Shown: piece by piece, positions 37,801-47,035 of the stretch | How positions within the stretch are numbered: position 1 is the stretch's first letter | Layout: each line of letters starts with the position of its first letter | Assembly (NCBI RefSeq): GCF_900108085.1 | Contig: NZ_FNVR01000003.1 | Coordinates: 264,213 to 328,212, forward strand | Direction of reading: 5' to 3' | DNA length: 64,000 nucleotides | Source of the DNA: Algoriphagus boritolerans DSM 17298 = JCM 18970 | GTDB taxonomy: Bacteria > Bacteroidota > Bacteroidia > Cytophagales > Cyclobacteriaceae | Program-made: the position numbers and the translations under genes | Notes under the pieces: generated by a model | Told to the model about the DNA's origin: nothing | Seen by the model: only the letters and a program-made list of their open reading frames with translations | Database searches by the model: none

Positions 37801-38924
37801 TGGGGTTCTGAAAAGTTTCTTCGGACATGTGAAAACCTGAGCAAGCCCTGATGATAATAAGAAACACCCTTCTTATGTGTGCCGATCCAAATGATACCTT
37901 CGAAATCTTTATAGAGTGCGTAAACTACACTGTGGGGTAAGTTGGCTTCCAGTCCATTTTCATTATCAAAAAATCTAATCTCTTTGGTTTTCTTGTTAAT
38001 GATATTAATCCCACCATGATCTGTTCCCAACCAGATTTGACCATTTATGGCTTCCACCACAGCCTTCACCATGTCATTATTCAATCTGAAAATGCCTTCT
38101 TCCTTACGGTTTACCCAGATCTCATTTGAAAGTCCATCGATCCAGAATACCCCTAAATCTCGCTCCGGATCAAATATCCAGGCATCTCCATCAGAATCCA
38201 ACACCAATTCATAGTTTGCAGATGCAGGTATTTTTGCTTTTGGCAACTCCAGCGATTTGGTGACGATGAGTCTGTTGGGGTCAATCAATTCTATCGTTCC
38301 GGAGTGATTAACAGACCATATCATGCCATCCGGGGATTCCGCAATTGCTGCAATTTTATTGGACGCAAGGTTACCACCTGCATTTCCAGTCTTAAGATAT
38401 TGGGTTTTGTGTGTTTTTGAATCGTAAATGCTAATTCCCTCATTTGGATGAGTAAACCAAAAACGTCCTTGTCGATCCTTCATCAGCATTCCTATGGCTT
38501 CGGATGCAAGGTTATATTTCTTGAAAAACCTTGCTGATCCTCTGGAAAACTTCTCAGTATCAGAATCAAACACATCAAAAAGCCCATTTACGTTTTTTAC
38601 CCAAAGGTGATCATCAGGTCCTATGTATAACTTACTTGCCGTATTGTGAGAAATGGAAGTAGAATCCTTTGAATTGAAAAAAGCTTTGATTCGTGTCCCG
38701 TCGTAGCGATAAAGTCCATAAGCCGTACCAAACCACATCATTCCTTTGGAATCGCGAAGAATAGAAAGCACGTTGGAATTGGAAAGTCCCAGGTTTTGAT
38801 CCAGATTTCTGAAAACCAATTCCTCCATCCCAGACTGTGCAATGGAAGGATAGCATGCCATCATCCACCCAAAACCTACGATTGCATATATATAGCGTAC
38901 AACTCTTCCCATTTCTTTAAGCAA
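34803..38924 (-). CDS. Hybrid two-component sensor/response regulator (HTCS) with AraC output
   Basis: The product has 1373 residues. The signal segment ends SIAQS. Fourteen or so two-component-propeller repeats follow (MWFGTAYGLYRYDG, LWIGTDHGGINII, IWIGTHKKGVSYY), then a Y_Y_Y domain near residues 700-770. A membrane segment near residue 810 (TPLAYLFYLVAMVGSIYYF) precedes HisKA (NLSHEFRTPLSLIL, H878) and HATPase (DSGVGIAYEDQDKVFERF, GSGIGLSLAQDF). A receiver (ISDWMMPMMDGEEL, D1167) and an AraC-type double helix-turn-helix close it. Such proteins sense an oligosaccharide in the periplasm and activate their PUL. It is the first gene on this strand of the PUL. Confidence 0.96.
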   Translation of the reverse strand: MLKEMGRVVRYIYAIVGFGWMMACYPSIAQSGMEELVFRNLDQNLGLSNSNVLSILRDSKGMMWFGTAYGLYRYDGTRIKAFFNSKDSTSISHNTASKLYIGPDDHLWVKNVNGLFDVFDSDTEKFSRGSARFFKKYNLASEAIGMLMKDRQGRFWFTHPNEGISIYDSKTHKTQYLKTGNAGGNLASNKIAAIAESPDGMIWSVNHSGTIELIDPNRLIVTKSLELPKAKIPASANYELVLDSDGDAWIFDPERDLGVFWIDGLSNEIWVNRKEEGIFRLNNDMVKAVVEAINGQIWLGTDHGGINIINKKTKEIRFFDNENGLEANLPHSVVYALYKDFEGIIWIGTHKKGVSYYHQGLLRFSHVRRNFSEPQSLPFNDVNAFVEDSLGNLYIGTNGGGLIYHDRKSNNYTQYRHDPNDLNSVTGDVIVDLLLDHEGVLWIGTYLNGLGKFDGKTFTNFPYHQGESNGIPGPNIWKLFEDSKNRIWIGTLRSGMAMLEPDRKTFHNYPAGSQPFTPHNQYITAFAEDRAGNLWIGGGSGLNVINFEKKTTAFYSESSGNGLKESNITDIFSDSEGVIWLTTQNGLHYFDQNDSVFVHFGEKEGLPSNYLVDLLEDEERNFWISSQKGLSYAQVNRSVQPFKITFQNFDQKDGLQASLFNKNSALKTSHSELIFGGPNGYNIFKSENFAFEQNNPVVVFTDLQLFNEPVGVGEKIGKRIPLEKSLENTEKLVLRYDENMFSIGFSALNFLYPEKNKYRYRLLGFNEEWIYLNDQLAKVTFTNLDPGRYTLVVQPGTVLDSWGTSEYSLDIEILAPFWKTPLAYLFYLVAMVGSIYYFRTQLLTRQKEKFERENAVREAKRVQELDKLKTKFFTNLSHEFRTPLSLILTPAEHLLTESKDPVLSGQYKIIQRNARRLLKLINQLLDVKNVDKGALAFHSSEGDIVQFVRESISDFKELSDNQHIHLSFETSTASLQAIFDPDKLEKIIFNLLSNSFKFTPEDGKIHVKLEIFEETEEHAILSLSVADSGVGIAYEDQDKVFERFYTTEGHGHQLNQGSGIGLSLAQDFAKIMGGILDVQSDPGKGSKFTLTMPLGLILEEDEEDFIQQQTTASESKKDCILIVEDHREFRNYLKDCLVENYQVLTASNGVEGLEIARQLIPDLVISDWMMPMMDGEELCQKIKGDIKTSHIPVVLLTAKKSEENLLKALDSGCNLYLTKPFNLEVLQLNVKNLLRERNMKQEQNRKKIEINTSEVEVVSMDDQLIQKAVALVELHIEDPMLSVEFLSKELGMSRVHLYKKLQSLTGKSPIEFIRFIRLQRAAQLLVRSQLSVSEVAYKVGYNNAKYFAKQFKAEFEVLPSEYAGKTQSLASDS

Positions 38925-39094
38925 CCCTGTAATAAACTCAATCCTTGCACATTAAGTAAAACTCTGACCAAATTGAACTATGATTCTTTAAAAAACCCAA
39001 AAAAAATTAAAAATGACTGAAGGACAGCGGTATACATTCCCCAAATTAATAAGTACAGCTGAATCACTTTAAAAAAAACAGATCTTATCGATCC

Positions 39095-39131
39095 AAAAAA
39101 GTCCGACCAGGAAACACCCCGGTCGGACTTT
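39095..39131 (-). terminator. Terminator of the xylose operon
   Basis: AAAGTCCGACC (39098-39108) pairs perfectly with GGTCGGACTTT (39121-39131), 11 base pairs, loop of 12. On the minus strand the stem runs into six T. It lies 21 bases past the xylose isomerase stop and insulates the PUL sensor gene. Confidence 0.92.
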
Positions 39132-39151
39132 ACAATTCAAACGGATTGATT

Positions 39152-40465
39152 TTAAATAAATCGATTAATCAGATTTTCGAAATATTCTTGTTTACCACTG
39201 ATTTGGGCAGGTTCACCTACTTCGAAAGCATAGTTTCTAAGATCTTCCAAAGTCAGTTTTCCCTCTTCAAAAGCTTTGCCTTTCCCCGAATCAAAACTTG
39301 CATAGCGATTCTTTCTTCTTTCGAGGTAATCAGATTTTTCGAGGATATCACTTGCGATCAGCATTCCTCTGGCAAAGGCATCCATAGATCCGATATGAGC
39401 CAGGAATAGATCTTCAGGATCGGTCGAGTTTCTACGGATTTTGGCATCAAAGTTAACTCCGCCACCTTTGATCCCGCCTGAAGTCAAGATCACTAGCATG
39501 GATTCTGCCAGCTCTTGAAGGTTTAATGCAAACTGATCGGTATCCCATCCATTTTGGTAGTCACCTCTGTTGGCATCGATGCTTCCGAGCATGTCAGCAT
39601 CAGCAGCTACCTGAAGCTCGTGCTGGAATGTGTGTCCTGCAAGTGTGGCATGATTGACTTCGATGTTCAATTTGAAGTCCCTATCCAAGCCAAAGTGTCT
39701 CAAGAAACCAATCACTGTAGCCGAATCATAATCGTATTGATGCTTGGTAGGCTCCATGGGCTTGGGCTCAATGAAGAAAGTACCCTTGAAGCCGTTCTTT
39801 CTCGCATAATCTCTGGCCAAAGTCAGGAATTTCGCCAAATGCTCTGTCTCCCGCTTCATGTCGGTATTCAGTAAAGACATGTAGCCTTCTCTACCTCCCC
39901 AGAACACGTAATTCTCACCGCTCAATTTGATGGTAGCGTCCAGGGCATTTTTTACTTGAGTACCGGCAAAAGCCAACACATCAAAGTTGGGGTTGGTCGA
40001 AGCACCATTCATGTAGCGTGGATTGCTGAATACGTTTGCGGTACCCCAAAGCAATTTGGTACCTGAAGCTTTTTGGTGCTCCAAGGCATAATCAGTGATG
40101 ATTTGTATCCGCTTCTCATACTCAGCCAAACTTGACCCTTCTTCGATTAAATCGATATCGTGAAAGCAATAATAATTTACGCCGATTTTGTTGATAAACT
40201 CGAAAGCCGCATCCATTTTGTCTTTTGCCCGCTGAATCGGATCAGGATTGGCATCCCAAGGATGCACGATCGTTCCCGGTCCAAACGGGTCTCCACCCGT
40301 ACCACAGAAGGAATGCCAGTAGGCGATGGCAAATTTGAAATGCTCCTTCATGGTTTTGCCGGCGATGATACGGTTTTCGTCGTAATAGCGGAAAGCCATT
40401 GGATTGTCACTTTCTTTCCCTTCAAATGGGATTTTGCCGATGTTTGGGAAATAGGTCTTAGCCAT
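39152..40465 (-). CDS. xylA: Xylose isomerase
   Basis: The product has 437 residues, the length of long-form (group II) xylose isomerases. It shows [12 protein letters not shown] with the catalytic histidine, [20 protein letters not shown] (signature 1), [18 protein letters not shown] with metal-ligand glutamate, and the [18 protein letters not shown] block containing another metal-ligand region. It converts D-xylose to D-xylulose in the cytosol using Mg2+, Mn2+ or Co2+. It lies 35 bases downstream of xylulokinase and is the last gene of the symporter-xylB-xylA unit. Confidence 0.96.
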   Translation of the reverse strand: MAKTYFPNIGKIPFEGKESDNPMAFRYYDENRIIAGKTMKEHFKFAIAYWHSFCGTGGDPFGPGTIVHPWDANPDPIQRAKDKMDAAFEFINKIGVNYYCFHDIDLIEEGSSLAEYEKRIQIITDYALEHQKASGTKLLWGTANVFSNPRYMNGASTNPNFDVLAFAGTQVKNALDATIKLSGENYVFWGGREGYMSLLNTDMKRETEHLAKFLTLARDYARKNGFKGTFFIEPKPMEPTKHQYDYDSATVIGFLRHFGLDRDFKLNIEVNHATLAGHTFQHELQVAADADMLGSIDANRGDYQNGWDTDQFALNLQELAESMLVILTSGGIKGGGVNFDAKIRRNSTDPEDLFLAHIGSMDAFARGMLIASDILEKSDYLERRKNRYASFDSGKGKAFEEGKLTLEDLRNYAFEVGEPAQISGKQEYFENLINRFI

Positions 40466-40500
40466 AGTTCTCTTGGTTATTTAGGTAAATAGGTTTTGAT

Positions 40501-42009
40501 TTAACCGGCCAAACCGGATTTTAGTAATTCATTTAACTTCTTTTCCCACTGTGCATAGGCATCCAGGTAAGGTTGGCTAAAGTTTGGATTGGGTTCGAGG
40601 GTTTCGAGAAGACTCAATCCTTCAAAGGCTTCACTTTCAGAAGCAAATACTCCAGCCCCAATTCCGGCACCTCTCGCAGCTCCCTGAGCACCATCGGTGT
40701 CATAGAGTTCCAGATTGACGTTATTCATCTGGACAAAGGTCTTTCTGAATAATGGGCTCAAAAACATGTTTGCTTTTCCGGCCTTTACGGTTTTGAGATT
40801 CATTCCCATATCTTTCATGATTCTGAAGCCATAGGTCAAGGAAGCGACAATCCCTTCTTGGGCTGCGCGGACGACGTGCTTTTTATCATGTTTCAGCAAA
40901 TCCAAACCAAGCAGATGAGCCCCAACAGGTTTATTTTGCATGATTCGTTCGACTCCGTTCCCAAAAGGAATAAAAGTCAACCCCTCCGAGCCGATAGGCG
41001 CTCCACCTCCCATTGTATTCATTTCTTCATAGGATATCCATTTTCCTCCCATGATTTTTTTGAGCCAGGAATTGAGAATTCCGGTACCATTTACACAAAG
41101 TAAGACGCCATAGGAAGGACTTTTCTTTGAATGGTTTACGTGAACAAAAGTATTCACTCTGGAGTGTGGATCGTAAAGCGGAGCATCACATACACCATAG
41201 ACTGTTCCTGAGGTTCCGGCGGTAGTTGCGAGTTCTCCGGGCTTTAATACTTGTAGGGAAAACGCATTGTTTGGCTGATCCCCTGCCCGATAGGATATCG
41301 GAACGCCAACTTCAATTCCTGTTTCCCTTGCTCCTTCGGCACTTACCTTTCCCTGAATAGAAAAAGAAGGCGCAGCTTTAGGAATCCAGTCTTTGGGGAT
41401 TTCCATCTGCGTCAGAAGCTTTTCACTCAACCCGTTTTCTTTGAAGTCCCAAAATATACCTTCCGACAGACCAGTCTCTGAAGTGACGATCTCTCCACTC
41501 AGTTTCATGGCAATGAAATCACCCGGAAGCATGATTTTGTGGATTTTTGCGGCAATCTCAGGTTGGTTTTCGATCACCCATCGAAGCTTTGATGCCGTAA
41601 AATTCCCCGGGGAATTCAGCAAATGCGGAAGGCAATAGTCTTTTCCTAATCCTTGAAAGGCTCTTTCACCAATTTCAACAGCACGGCTGTCGCACCAGAT
41701 GATCGAAGGACGCAGTACCTTCTGATCTTTGTCCACACAGACCAATCCGTGCATCTGGTAGGCGATGCCGATTCCTTTTAGTTCGCCATTTTTGACTTGC
41801 GCTTTTTGACAGACAAAAGCAATGGTCTCTTTGACATAGGTCCACCACATCTCCGGATCCTGTTCGGCCCAGCCGGTCTGAGGTGCATTGATGGGCATTT
41901 CCTCCTCGGGAAATGCTTTGGAAGCAATAGACTTGCCTGTACTCGCATCCAGCAAAGAAGCCTTTACCGAGGAACTGCCGATGTCAAGTCCTAGAAGTAA
42001 TTTTCTCAT
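40501..42009 (-). CDS. xylB: Xylulokinase
   Basis: The product has 502 residues from ATG 42009 (MRKLLLGLDIGSSSVKASLL). The FGGY-kinase first phosphate loop LLGLDIGSSS begins immediately at that start, so the in-frame codons further upstream, which overlap the symporter gene, are not needed. ATAGTSGTVYGV (phosphate 2 region), YRAGDQPNNAFSL and GAQGAARGAGIGAG complete the family pattern. It phosphorylates D-xylulose with ATP, delivering xylulose 5-phosphate to the pentose phosphate pathway. It lies eight bases after the symporter gene. Confidence 0.94.
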   Translation of the reverse strand: MRKLLLGLDIGSSSVKASLLDASTGKSIASKAFPEEEMPINAPQTGWAEQDPEMWWTYVKETIAFVCQKAQVKNGELKGIGIAYQMHGLVCVDKDQKVLRPSIIWCDSRAVEIGERAFQGLGKDYCLPHLLNSPGNFTASKLRWVIENQPEIAAKIHKIMLPGDFIAMKLSGEIVTSETGLSEGIFWDFKENGLSEKLLTQMEIPKDWIPKAAPSFSIQGKVSAEGARETGIEVGVPISYRAGDQPNNAFSLQVLKPGELATTAGTSGTVYGVCDAPLYDPHSRVNTFVHVNHSKKSPSYGVLLCVNGTGILNSWLKKIMGGKWISYEEMNTMGGGAPIGSEGLTFIPFGNGVERIMQNKPVGAHLLGLDLLKHDKKHVVRAAQEGIVASLTYGFRIMKDMGMNLKTVKAGKANMFLSPLFRKTFVQMNNVNLELYDTDGAQGAARGAGIGAGVFASESEAFEGLSLLETLEPNPNFSQPYLDAYAQWEKKLNELLKSGLAG

Positions 42010-42017
42010 AATAATTA

Positions 42018-43661
42018 TTACCAAAATATAGTGTAAAGTCCTGCAATGATTCCAGCGATCAAAATAGCACCGATTTTGAACCCTGTACTCGTTTTGAATA
42101 GCTCTGCGTTGATTTCGATGCTGTTTGGATGATCTTTTCCTTTGCCTTCAACCAAACTGATAAGGATCATCAAAGCTGCCAAAACCAAGAATACCACGCC
42201 CATTCGATCCAGGAATGGCAGGGCTGGAAAGATGATTTTCAGCACTACCGAAAGCGGGATACTCAACGCTGCACCCACCAGGGCGGCGTTGGAAGTGGTC
42301 TTTTTCCAGAACACCCCAAAGAAGAAAATCGCAAATACACCCGGACTGATAAATCCGGTGTACTCCTGAATAAACTGAAATGCCTGATCCAATTGACCTA
42401 AAGCAGGTGCCACAATCGCGGCGATGACAAATGCCACCACAGCAGTGATTCGGCCTACACGAACCTGACTGGTTTCAGAGGCCCCTTTACCAAAATACTT
42501 GCTGTAAATATCCATGGTAAAAATGGTAGAAGTACTGTTGGCCATGGAAGCAAGTGAAGATACAATCGCTGCGGTCAAGGCTGCAAATGCCAAGCCTTTC
42601 AAGCCAGTAGGCAAAACTTGAAGCAAGGTCGGATAAGCGCGGTCCGATTTGATTATCCCGGTCACCGGATCTTTCATAGATTCGATAAATCCGGTATCAA
42701 TGCTGTTGTTGACTATTACTAAGGCAGCTATTCCCGGCACGACCACGATCAATGGCATGAGAAGCTTCAGAAAACCCGCGAAAATCATCCCTTTCTGTGC
42801 TTCATCCAGGCTCTTTGCTGCCAAAGCACGCTGGGTGATGTATTGATTGAAACCCCAATAACTTAAGTTGGTGATCCACATCCCTCCGATCAAAACTGAA
42901 AGCCCCGGAAGGTCTCCATAGGCATCGCGGGTCCCTCCTTTTCCGTCGGGAATCATCATTTCACCCTCACTCAGGATCATGGAAAAGTGTCCGGGCACTT
43001 CCTTTCTCAGGATACCCAAACCTTCCCAAGCATTCCCGCTGCCTACCATCTGCAAGGCAATATAAGTCGTCGCCAAGCCCCCTGCGATCAGAAAAACCAC
43101 CTGTACCACATCTGTCCAAGCCACGGCTTTAAGCCCACCATAGATGGAATAGATCATGGCAAAAAGGGCCAATCCTACTATCCCATAGGTCATGGGTACA
43201 TTCAGGATGGTATTCAAGCTGAGCGCCCCGAGGTACAATACTGAAGTCAGGTTTACAAATACATACAACAATAGCCAAAAAACTGCCATCGTCGTCCGCA
43301 CACGGGTATCGTATCTGTCCAGCAGGAAACCGGGCATGGTATAAATCCCCTTTTTCATGTAGATCGGCAGAAAGAAGATCGCCACTACCAAAAGCGTCGC
43401 CGCTGCCATCCACTCGTAGGTGGAAATAGCGAGGCCCAGCGCAAAGCCTGAACCTGACATTCCGATGAATTGCTCTGCGGAAATGTTGGAAGCAATGAGT
43501 GAAGCACCCACAGCCCACCAAGGAAGCGCTTTTGAGGCCAAGAAGTAATCCGAAGAGTTTTTGACGTGGCCTTTTTTCTCTCTTGAGACAAAAATGCCCA
43601 TTCCTATGATAAGGAAACAGTAGCCAAAGAAGACTATTAAATCAATTGGTTCTAATAGCAT
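42018..43661 (-). CDS. Sodium/sugar symporter (SSS family), probably xylose
   Basis: The product has 547 residues and about 14 hydrophobic segments. SSDYFLASKALPWWAVGASL and SNISAEQFIGMSGSGFALGL are hallmark SGLT/SSS motifs near helices 1-2, and ATYKx-like Na+-site sequence is represented by SSLASMANSTSTIFTMDIYS. It imports a sugar with Na+ across the inner membrane. Co-transcription with xylulokinase and xylose isomerase makes xylose the likely substrate. It is the first gene of that operon. Confidence 0.9.
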   Translation of the reverse strand: MLLEPIDLIVFFGYCFLIIGMGIFVSREKKGHVKNSSDYFLASKALPWWAVGASLIASNISAEQFIGMSGSGFALGLAISTYEWMAAATLLVVAIFFLPIYMKKGIYTMPGFLLDRYDTRVRTTMAVFWLLLYVFVNLTSVLYLGALSLNTILNVPMTYGIVGLALFAMIYSIYGGLKAVAWTDVVQVVFLIAGGLATTYIALQMVGSGNAWEGLGILRKEVPGHFSMILSEGEMMIPDGKGGTRDAYGDLPGLSVLIGGMWITNLSYWGFNQYITQRALAAKSLDEAQKGMIFAGFLKLLMPLIVVVPGIAALVIVNNSIDTGFIESMKDPVTGIIKSDRAYPTLLQVLPTGLKGLAFAALTAAIVSSLASMANSTSTIFTMDIYSKYFGKGASETSQVRVGRITAVVAFVIAAIVAPALGQLDQAFQFIQEYTGFISPGVFAIFFFGVFWKKTTSNAALVGAALSIPLSVVLKIIFPALPFLDRMGVVFLVLAALMILISLVEGKGKDHPNSIEINAELFKTSTGFKIGAILIAGIIAGLYTIFW

Positions 43662-43786
43662 GGAGATAGGTTGATTGAGGATTTTAGGTAAAGTTGGGGT
43701 CTTGTAGTTTAAATTTTACAAATTAAGGTCGTTAAAGATAAGAGTTTGATGCAAACGTCTGCACAAAAAAATAAAGTTGGTCTTAT

Positions 43787-44590
43787 TTATTCGAAAATTC
43801 CGGAAAGTGGCTCCCATTCTTCAGTAGAAAATTCTAAGGAATCGACTTTTTCCAAATAACTAATTCCTGTCACATTCGATACCCAAACTTGATCAGCTCT
43901 CAATAGGTCATTTGGACTAAATACACCTTCGTTGATCAGCCTTGGGATTTTTGTCAGAATTGCCCTCCGGCCTATCCCGTCGATTCCCCCACAAGTCAAG
44001 GCAGGGGTAAAGACCTTTTTCCCCTTTCTCCAGAAAATAGTAGCAGCACTTGCCTCGGCTACCTTTCCTGAATAGTCCAGCAGAATCAGCTCATCCAAGT
44101 CCCGCTCGATACGCTCCTTGGCAGCCATCACGTAGGGAAGCGAATTGAGCGTTTTGAATCGACTCCAGGGATAAGGAAAAAGTGCTACACCTTCCGAAAA
44201 GGAGGATGTACGTTTGACTTTCGGAGGAAAAGTCAAATCCTGAACATGGAGCGTTTGGTGGGTTAGGTCAATTTCGGGAGTATATTTCCCTGATCCAGCC
44301 CGAAAAATATTAAGACGAACTCGAAGCTTTTTCCCTCCGAAATTATTTAAAAGCCATTTTTCCAGTCTTAAAAATACCGTGCCTTCAGCATCCATTTTTA
44401 GGACCTCAATTCCACCAAATAGGCGATCCCGATGAAAATCGAAAAATCGGATTTTGCTCCCGTCAAAAACTAGAGTCTCGAATATACCGTCTCCAAAGTT
44501 CATGGCTCGGTTTGGGATTGGAAAATCAGTTGCCTTTTCCCATTCCGAATTTTCCGGATTCCAGCTAAAGATTGTATCAATTTCGCTCAT
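43787..44590 (-). CDS. Class IV aminotransferase, PabC-like (aminodeoxychorismate lyase or branched-chain type)
   Basis: The product has 267 residues. NFGDGIFETLVFDGSKIRFF is the N-terminal signature of fold-type IV PLP enzymes. FKTLNSLPYVMAAKERI places the PLP-binding lysine at about K146. LLDYSGKVAEASAATIFWRK and TCGGIDGIGRRAIL form the phosphate cup. The length and GIDG(I)GR ending fit 4-amino-4-deoxychorismate lyase (p-aminobenzoate branch of folate synthesis), but branched-chain transaminases share these motifs, so the exact reaction is uncertain. It is divergent from the serine dehydratase gene. Confidence 0.82.
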   Translation of the reverse strand: MSEIDTIFSWNPENSEWEKATDFPIPNRAMNFGDGIFETLVFDGSKIRFFDFHRDRLFGGIEVLKMDAEGTVFLRLEKWLLNNFGGKKLRVRLNIFRAGSGKYTPEIDLTHQTLHVQDLTFPPKVKRTSSFSEGVALFPYPWSRFKTLNSLPYVMAAKERIERDLDELILLDYSGKVAEASAATIFWRKGKKVFTPALTCGGIDGIGRRAILTKIPRLINEGVFSPNDLLRADQVWVSNVTGISYLEKVDSLEFSTEEWEPLSGIFE

Positions 44591-44755
44591 AAATATGTCC
44601 GTATTCGATCAAAAATGAAATTTGTTCAATGAGGAGAGTGTTAAAAGTAGTAAACAAAACCACGTTTATAGCCTTAAAATGCCGAAAGAAAGCGAAAAAT
44701 AACTTATTCTTGAGATCTTAATCGTGTTAGCACTAATATTGGACAAAAGGGGTTT

Positions 44756-45433
44756 ATGGCAAATAAAAGTAGCGTGTTTGATATGATTGGTCCGGTGATG
44801 ATAGGGCCTTCTTCCTCGCATACCGCCGGAGTGGTACGGATCGCAAGGGCAGCCATTCGGATTTTGGGTGGGTCGCCTGACAGCGCAGCTATTACTTTTT
44901 ACAATTCTTTTGCCCGAACTTACGAAGGACATGGCAGTGATCGGGCTATCCTAGGAGGCTTGATGGATTTCAGGACTGACGATGCCAGGATCAAGAATGC
45001 TTTGGAAATTGCCGCTGAAAAAGGTTTAACCTATAAATTCAAGTCAATTGGAAATTCATCCATTCACCATCCAAATACAATCAAACTAAATCTTAAAAAA
45101 GGTGATAAACAGATCGAAGTGGTGGGTGAAAGTCTCGGAGGAGGAGTAATCAACATTGCTGAACTGGATGGGTTTACTGCCAATTTCTCGGCCTCAAATC
45201 ACACCCTGATTATCAAAGCGGCTGATATTTCGGGTGCGATTGCTTTTATTTCAGGTGTAATAGCACAGGAAAAAACCAACATTGCAACCATGTCAGTTTC
45301 CAGGAAAGGTAAAAACGATATAGCGTGTCATGTCATCGAAATGGATTCTGGTATCCGTGAGATCACCACTCAATATTTAAAATCACTTCCATGGGTATCT
45401 GATTTGATTTATATTCCAGACATTGATCTATAA
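44756..45433 (+). CDS. sdaAB: L-serine ammonia-lyase, iron-sulfur type, beta subunit
   Basis: The product has 225 residues. It starts VFDMIGPVMIGPSSSHTAG, the serine-binding motif of the beta domain, and shows RTYEGHGSDRAILGGLMDF. The C-terminal 75 residues form an ACT domain (HTLIIKAADISGAIAFISGV). With the separately encoded Fe-S alpha subunit it deaminates serine to pyruvate and ammonia. No alpha-subunit gene is next to it in this window, so the two subunits are unlinked here. Confidence 0.92.
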   Translation: MANKSSVFDMIGPVMIGPSSSHTAGVVRIARAAIRILGGSPDSAAITFYNSFARTYEGHGSDRAILGGLMDFRTDDARIKNALEIAAEKGLTYKFKSIGNSSIHHPNTIKLNLKKGDKQIEVVGESLGGGVINIAELDGFTANFSASNHTLIIKAADISGAIAFISGVIAQEKTNIATMSVSRKGKNDIACHVIEMDSGIREITTQYLKSLPWVSDLIYIPDIDL

Positions 45434-45440
45434 ACCACTT

Positions 45441-45634
45441 AAACCCGAAATATGCATTAGCAATTCTATTGCGGCCGGTAATTGCTTCAAAATCAGTTAG
45501 TACTTAGCTGTTTTGTCCCGATAGGTATCGGGATCAACCTAGCGGTGCTATCCCTCAGTTTCCAAACAGCCTGATTTTATTGCACTTACTGTCCTTTCCG
45601 ATATTCATCGGGACAGGCTATAACGAAACCTAAG
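45441..45634 (+). repeat. 194-bp dispersed non-coding repeat, copy 2
   Basis: This is the same length as copy 1 (16399-16592), in the same orientation, with about 27 mismatches by hand count and no gaps. The best-kept part is the middle (CCCGATAGGTATCGGGATCA and CCAAACAGCCTGATTTTATT). It starts eight bases after the sdaAB stop and ends 42 bases before the TolC-like gene, so it fills that intergenic space and may end the sdaAB transcript or lead the TolC one. Confidence 0.85.
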
Positions 45635-45676
45635 GCATAGTCCACGTTAAACTAACTCCAACTAAACCAACGAAAT

Positions 45677-47032
45677 ATGAAGAAAATTTTTCTGGGAATT
45701 ATACTTGTCATCAGTGCTTGCTCCTTCTCTCGTGCTCAAGATGGAAATGCATCACAAGCCTATGAACTTCAGACTTGCATCGATATAGCACTTGAAAACA
45801 ACCTGACCCTAAGACGAACTTTGCTAAATCAAGGGATAGTCGAAGCTGATCTACTCGCCACCCAAGGTTCACGATTACCCAGCATTACTGCTTTTGCCAG
45901 TTCCGGATATAGATGGGGTAGATCTATCAACCCTGTGACGAACTTGTTTGAAACTCGCCGAATCGGTAACATTAATACGCAGGTAAATTCTAATATGCCC
46001 ATTTTTAATGGTTTCCAGATAACCAATTCAATTGCACAGGCAAGGAAAAATTATGAATCAGGCCAATTCTCACTTCAGGCAGCTGAAAATGACATCACTT
46101 TAAACATAATTAATCTATTTATTGATGTCGTTTTTAACAGAGAACAATTAAAAATTGCTGAGAATCAATTAAAAACCACAACAGATCAGTTTTCCAGGAC
46201 TAAAGCTCTGGTTGAGGCGGGCTCTCTGCCACTCTCTGATCAATTGGATTTACAATCTCAAAACGCAACCAACCAAGTAAATCTTATCAATGCTCAAAAC
46301 GGATTACGTCTTGCCAAACTCGCTTTGTCCCAAGCAATGGTAATCCCCTTCACCGATGATTTTGACGTCGTTGAGCCTGATTATGAGGTCAGTGAACAAG
46401 AGTTGGCCTCGGACGATCCTTCTGAAATCTACGAGATTGCTGTGAGCATCCTTCCTCAAATCAAGGCTGCTGAAGCGGATGTGGAAAGTGCAGAATACGG
46501 CGTAAAGATTGCCAAAGGTTCTTTTATGCCTTCACTCGGTGTGGGTGTAGCCATATTTTCCAACTACGTGGATCAGGCCTTCTTAAAGGGCACTTCAGAG
46601 ATAATTCCTTTTAGGACTCAAATTGACAATAACCTGTCCCAATCAGCCAACCTTCAACTTTCTATTCCAATCTTTTCTCAATTCAGTAACAAAGCGAATC
46701 TTCAACGGGCAAAAGTTCAAAAGCAGCTTGCAGAAGTAGCCGAGCAAGAAGCCAGAAATACCCTGAGACAACAAATTGAGACTGCTTTTACGCAGGCTTT
46801 GGCCGCGGAACAATCCTATGAGGCTTCCCTACTACAAGTAAAAAGTCTGGAAGAAACATTCCGGATCTCACAGCAACAATTTGACTTTGGAGCAATCAAT
46901 TCAGTAGATTTTCAGGTCGCCCAGAATAATTTATTTAATGCGCAAGCTGATCTGATTAACGCAAAATATTCTTACATCTTCAGAGTAAAAGTGCTGGACT
47001 TTTACCTTGGTAACCCCTTAAACTTAAACTAA
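45677..47032 (+). CDS. TolC-family outer-membrane efflux protein
   Basis: The product has 451 residues. The signal peptide ends SFSRAQ. Two repeats of the outer-membrane-efflux-protein type follow: YELQTCIDIALENNLTLRRT through the first helical hairpin, and EIYEIAVSILPQIKAAEADV through the second. Long glutamine/alanine-rich helices fit the periplasmic tunnel. It would form the outer-membrane exit duct of a tripartite pump. The adaptor gene follows after three bases. Confidence 0.92.
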   Translation: MKKIFLGIILVISACSFSRAQDGNASQAYELQTCIDIALENNLTLRRTLLNQGIVEADLLATQGSRLPSITAFASSGYRWGRSINPVTNLFETRRIGNINTQVNSNMPIFNGFQITNSIAQARKNYESGQFSLQAAENDITLNIINLFIDVVFNREQLKIAENQLKTTTDQFSRTKALVEAGSLPLSDQLDLQSQNATNQVNLINAQNGLRLAKLALSQAMVIPFTDDFDVVEPDYEVSEQELASDDPSEIYEIAVSILPQIKAAEADVESAEYGVKIAKGSFMPSLGVGVAIFSNYVDQAFLKGTSEIIPFRTQIDNNLSQSANLQLSIPIFSQFSNKANLQRAKVQKQLAEVAEQEARNTLRQQIETAFTQALAAEQSYEASLLQVKSLEETFRISQQQFDFGAINSVDFQVAQNNLFNAQADLINAKYSYIFRVKVLDFYLGNPLNLN

Positions 47033-47035
47033 ACC

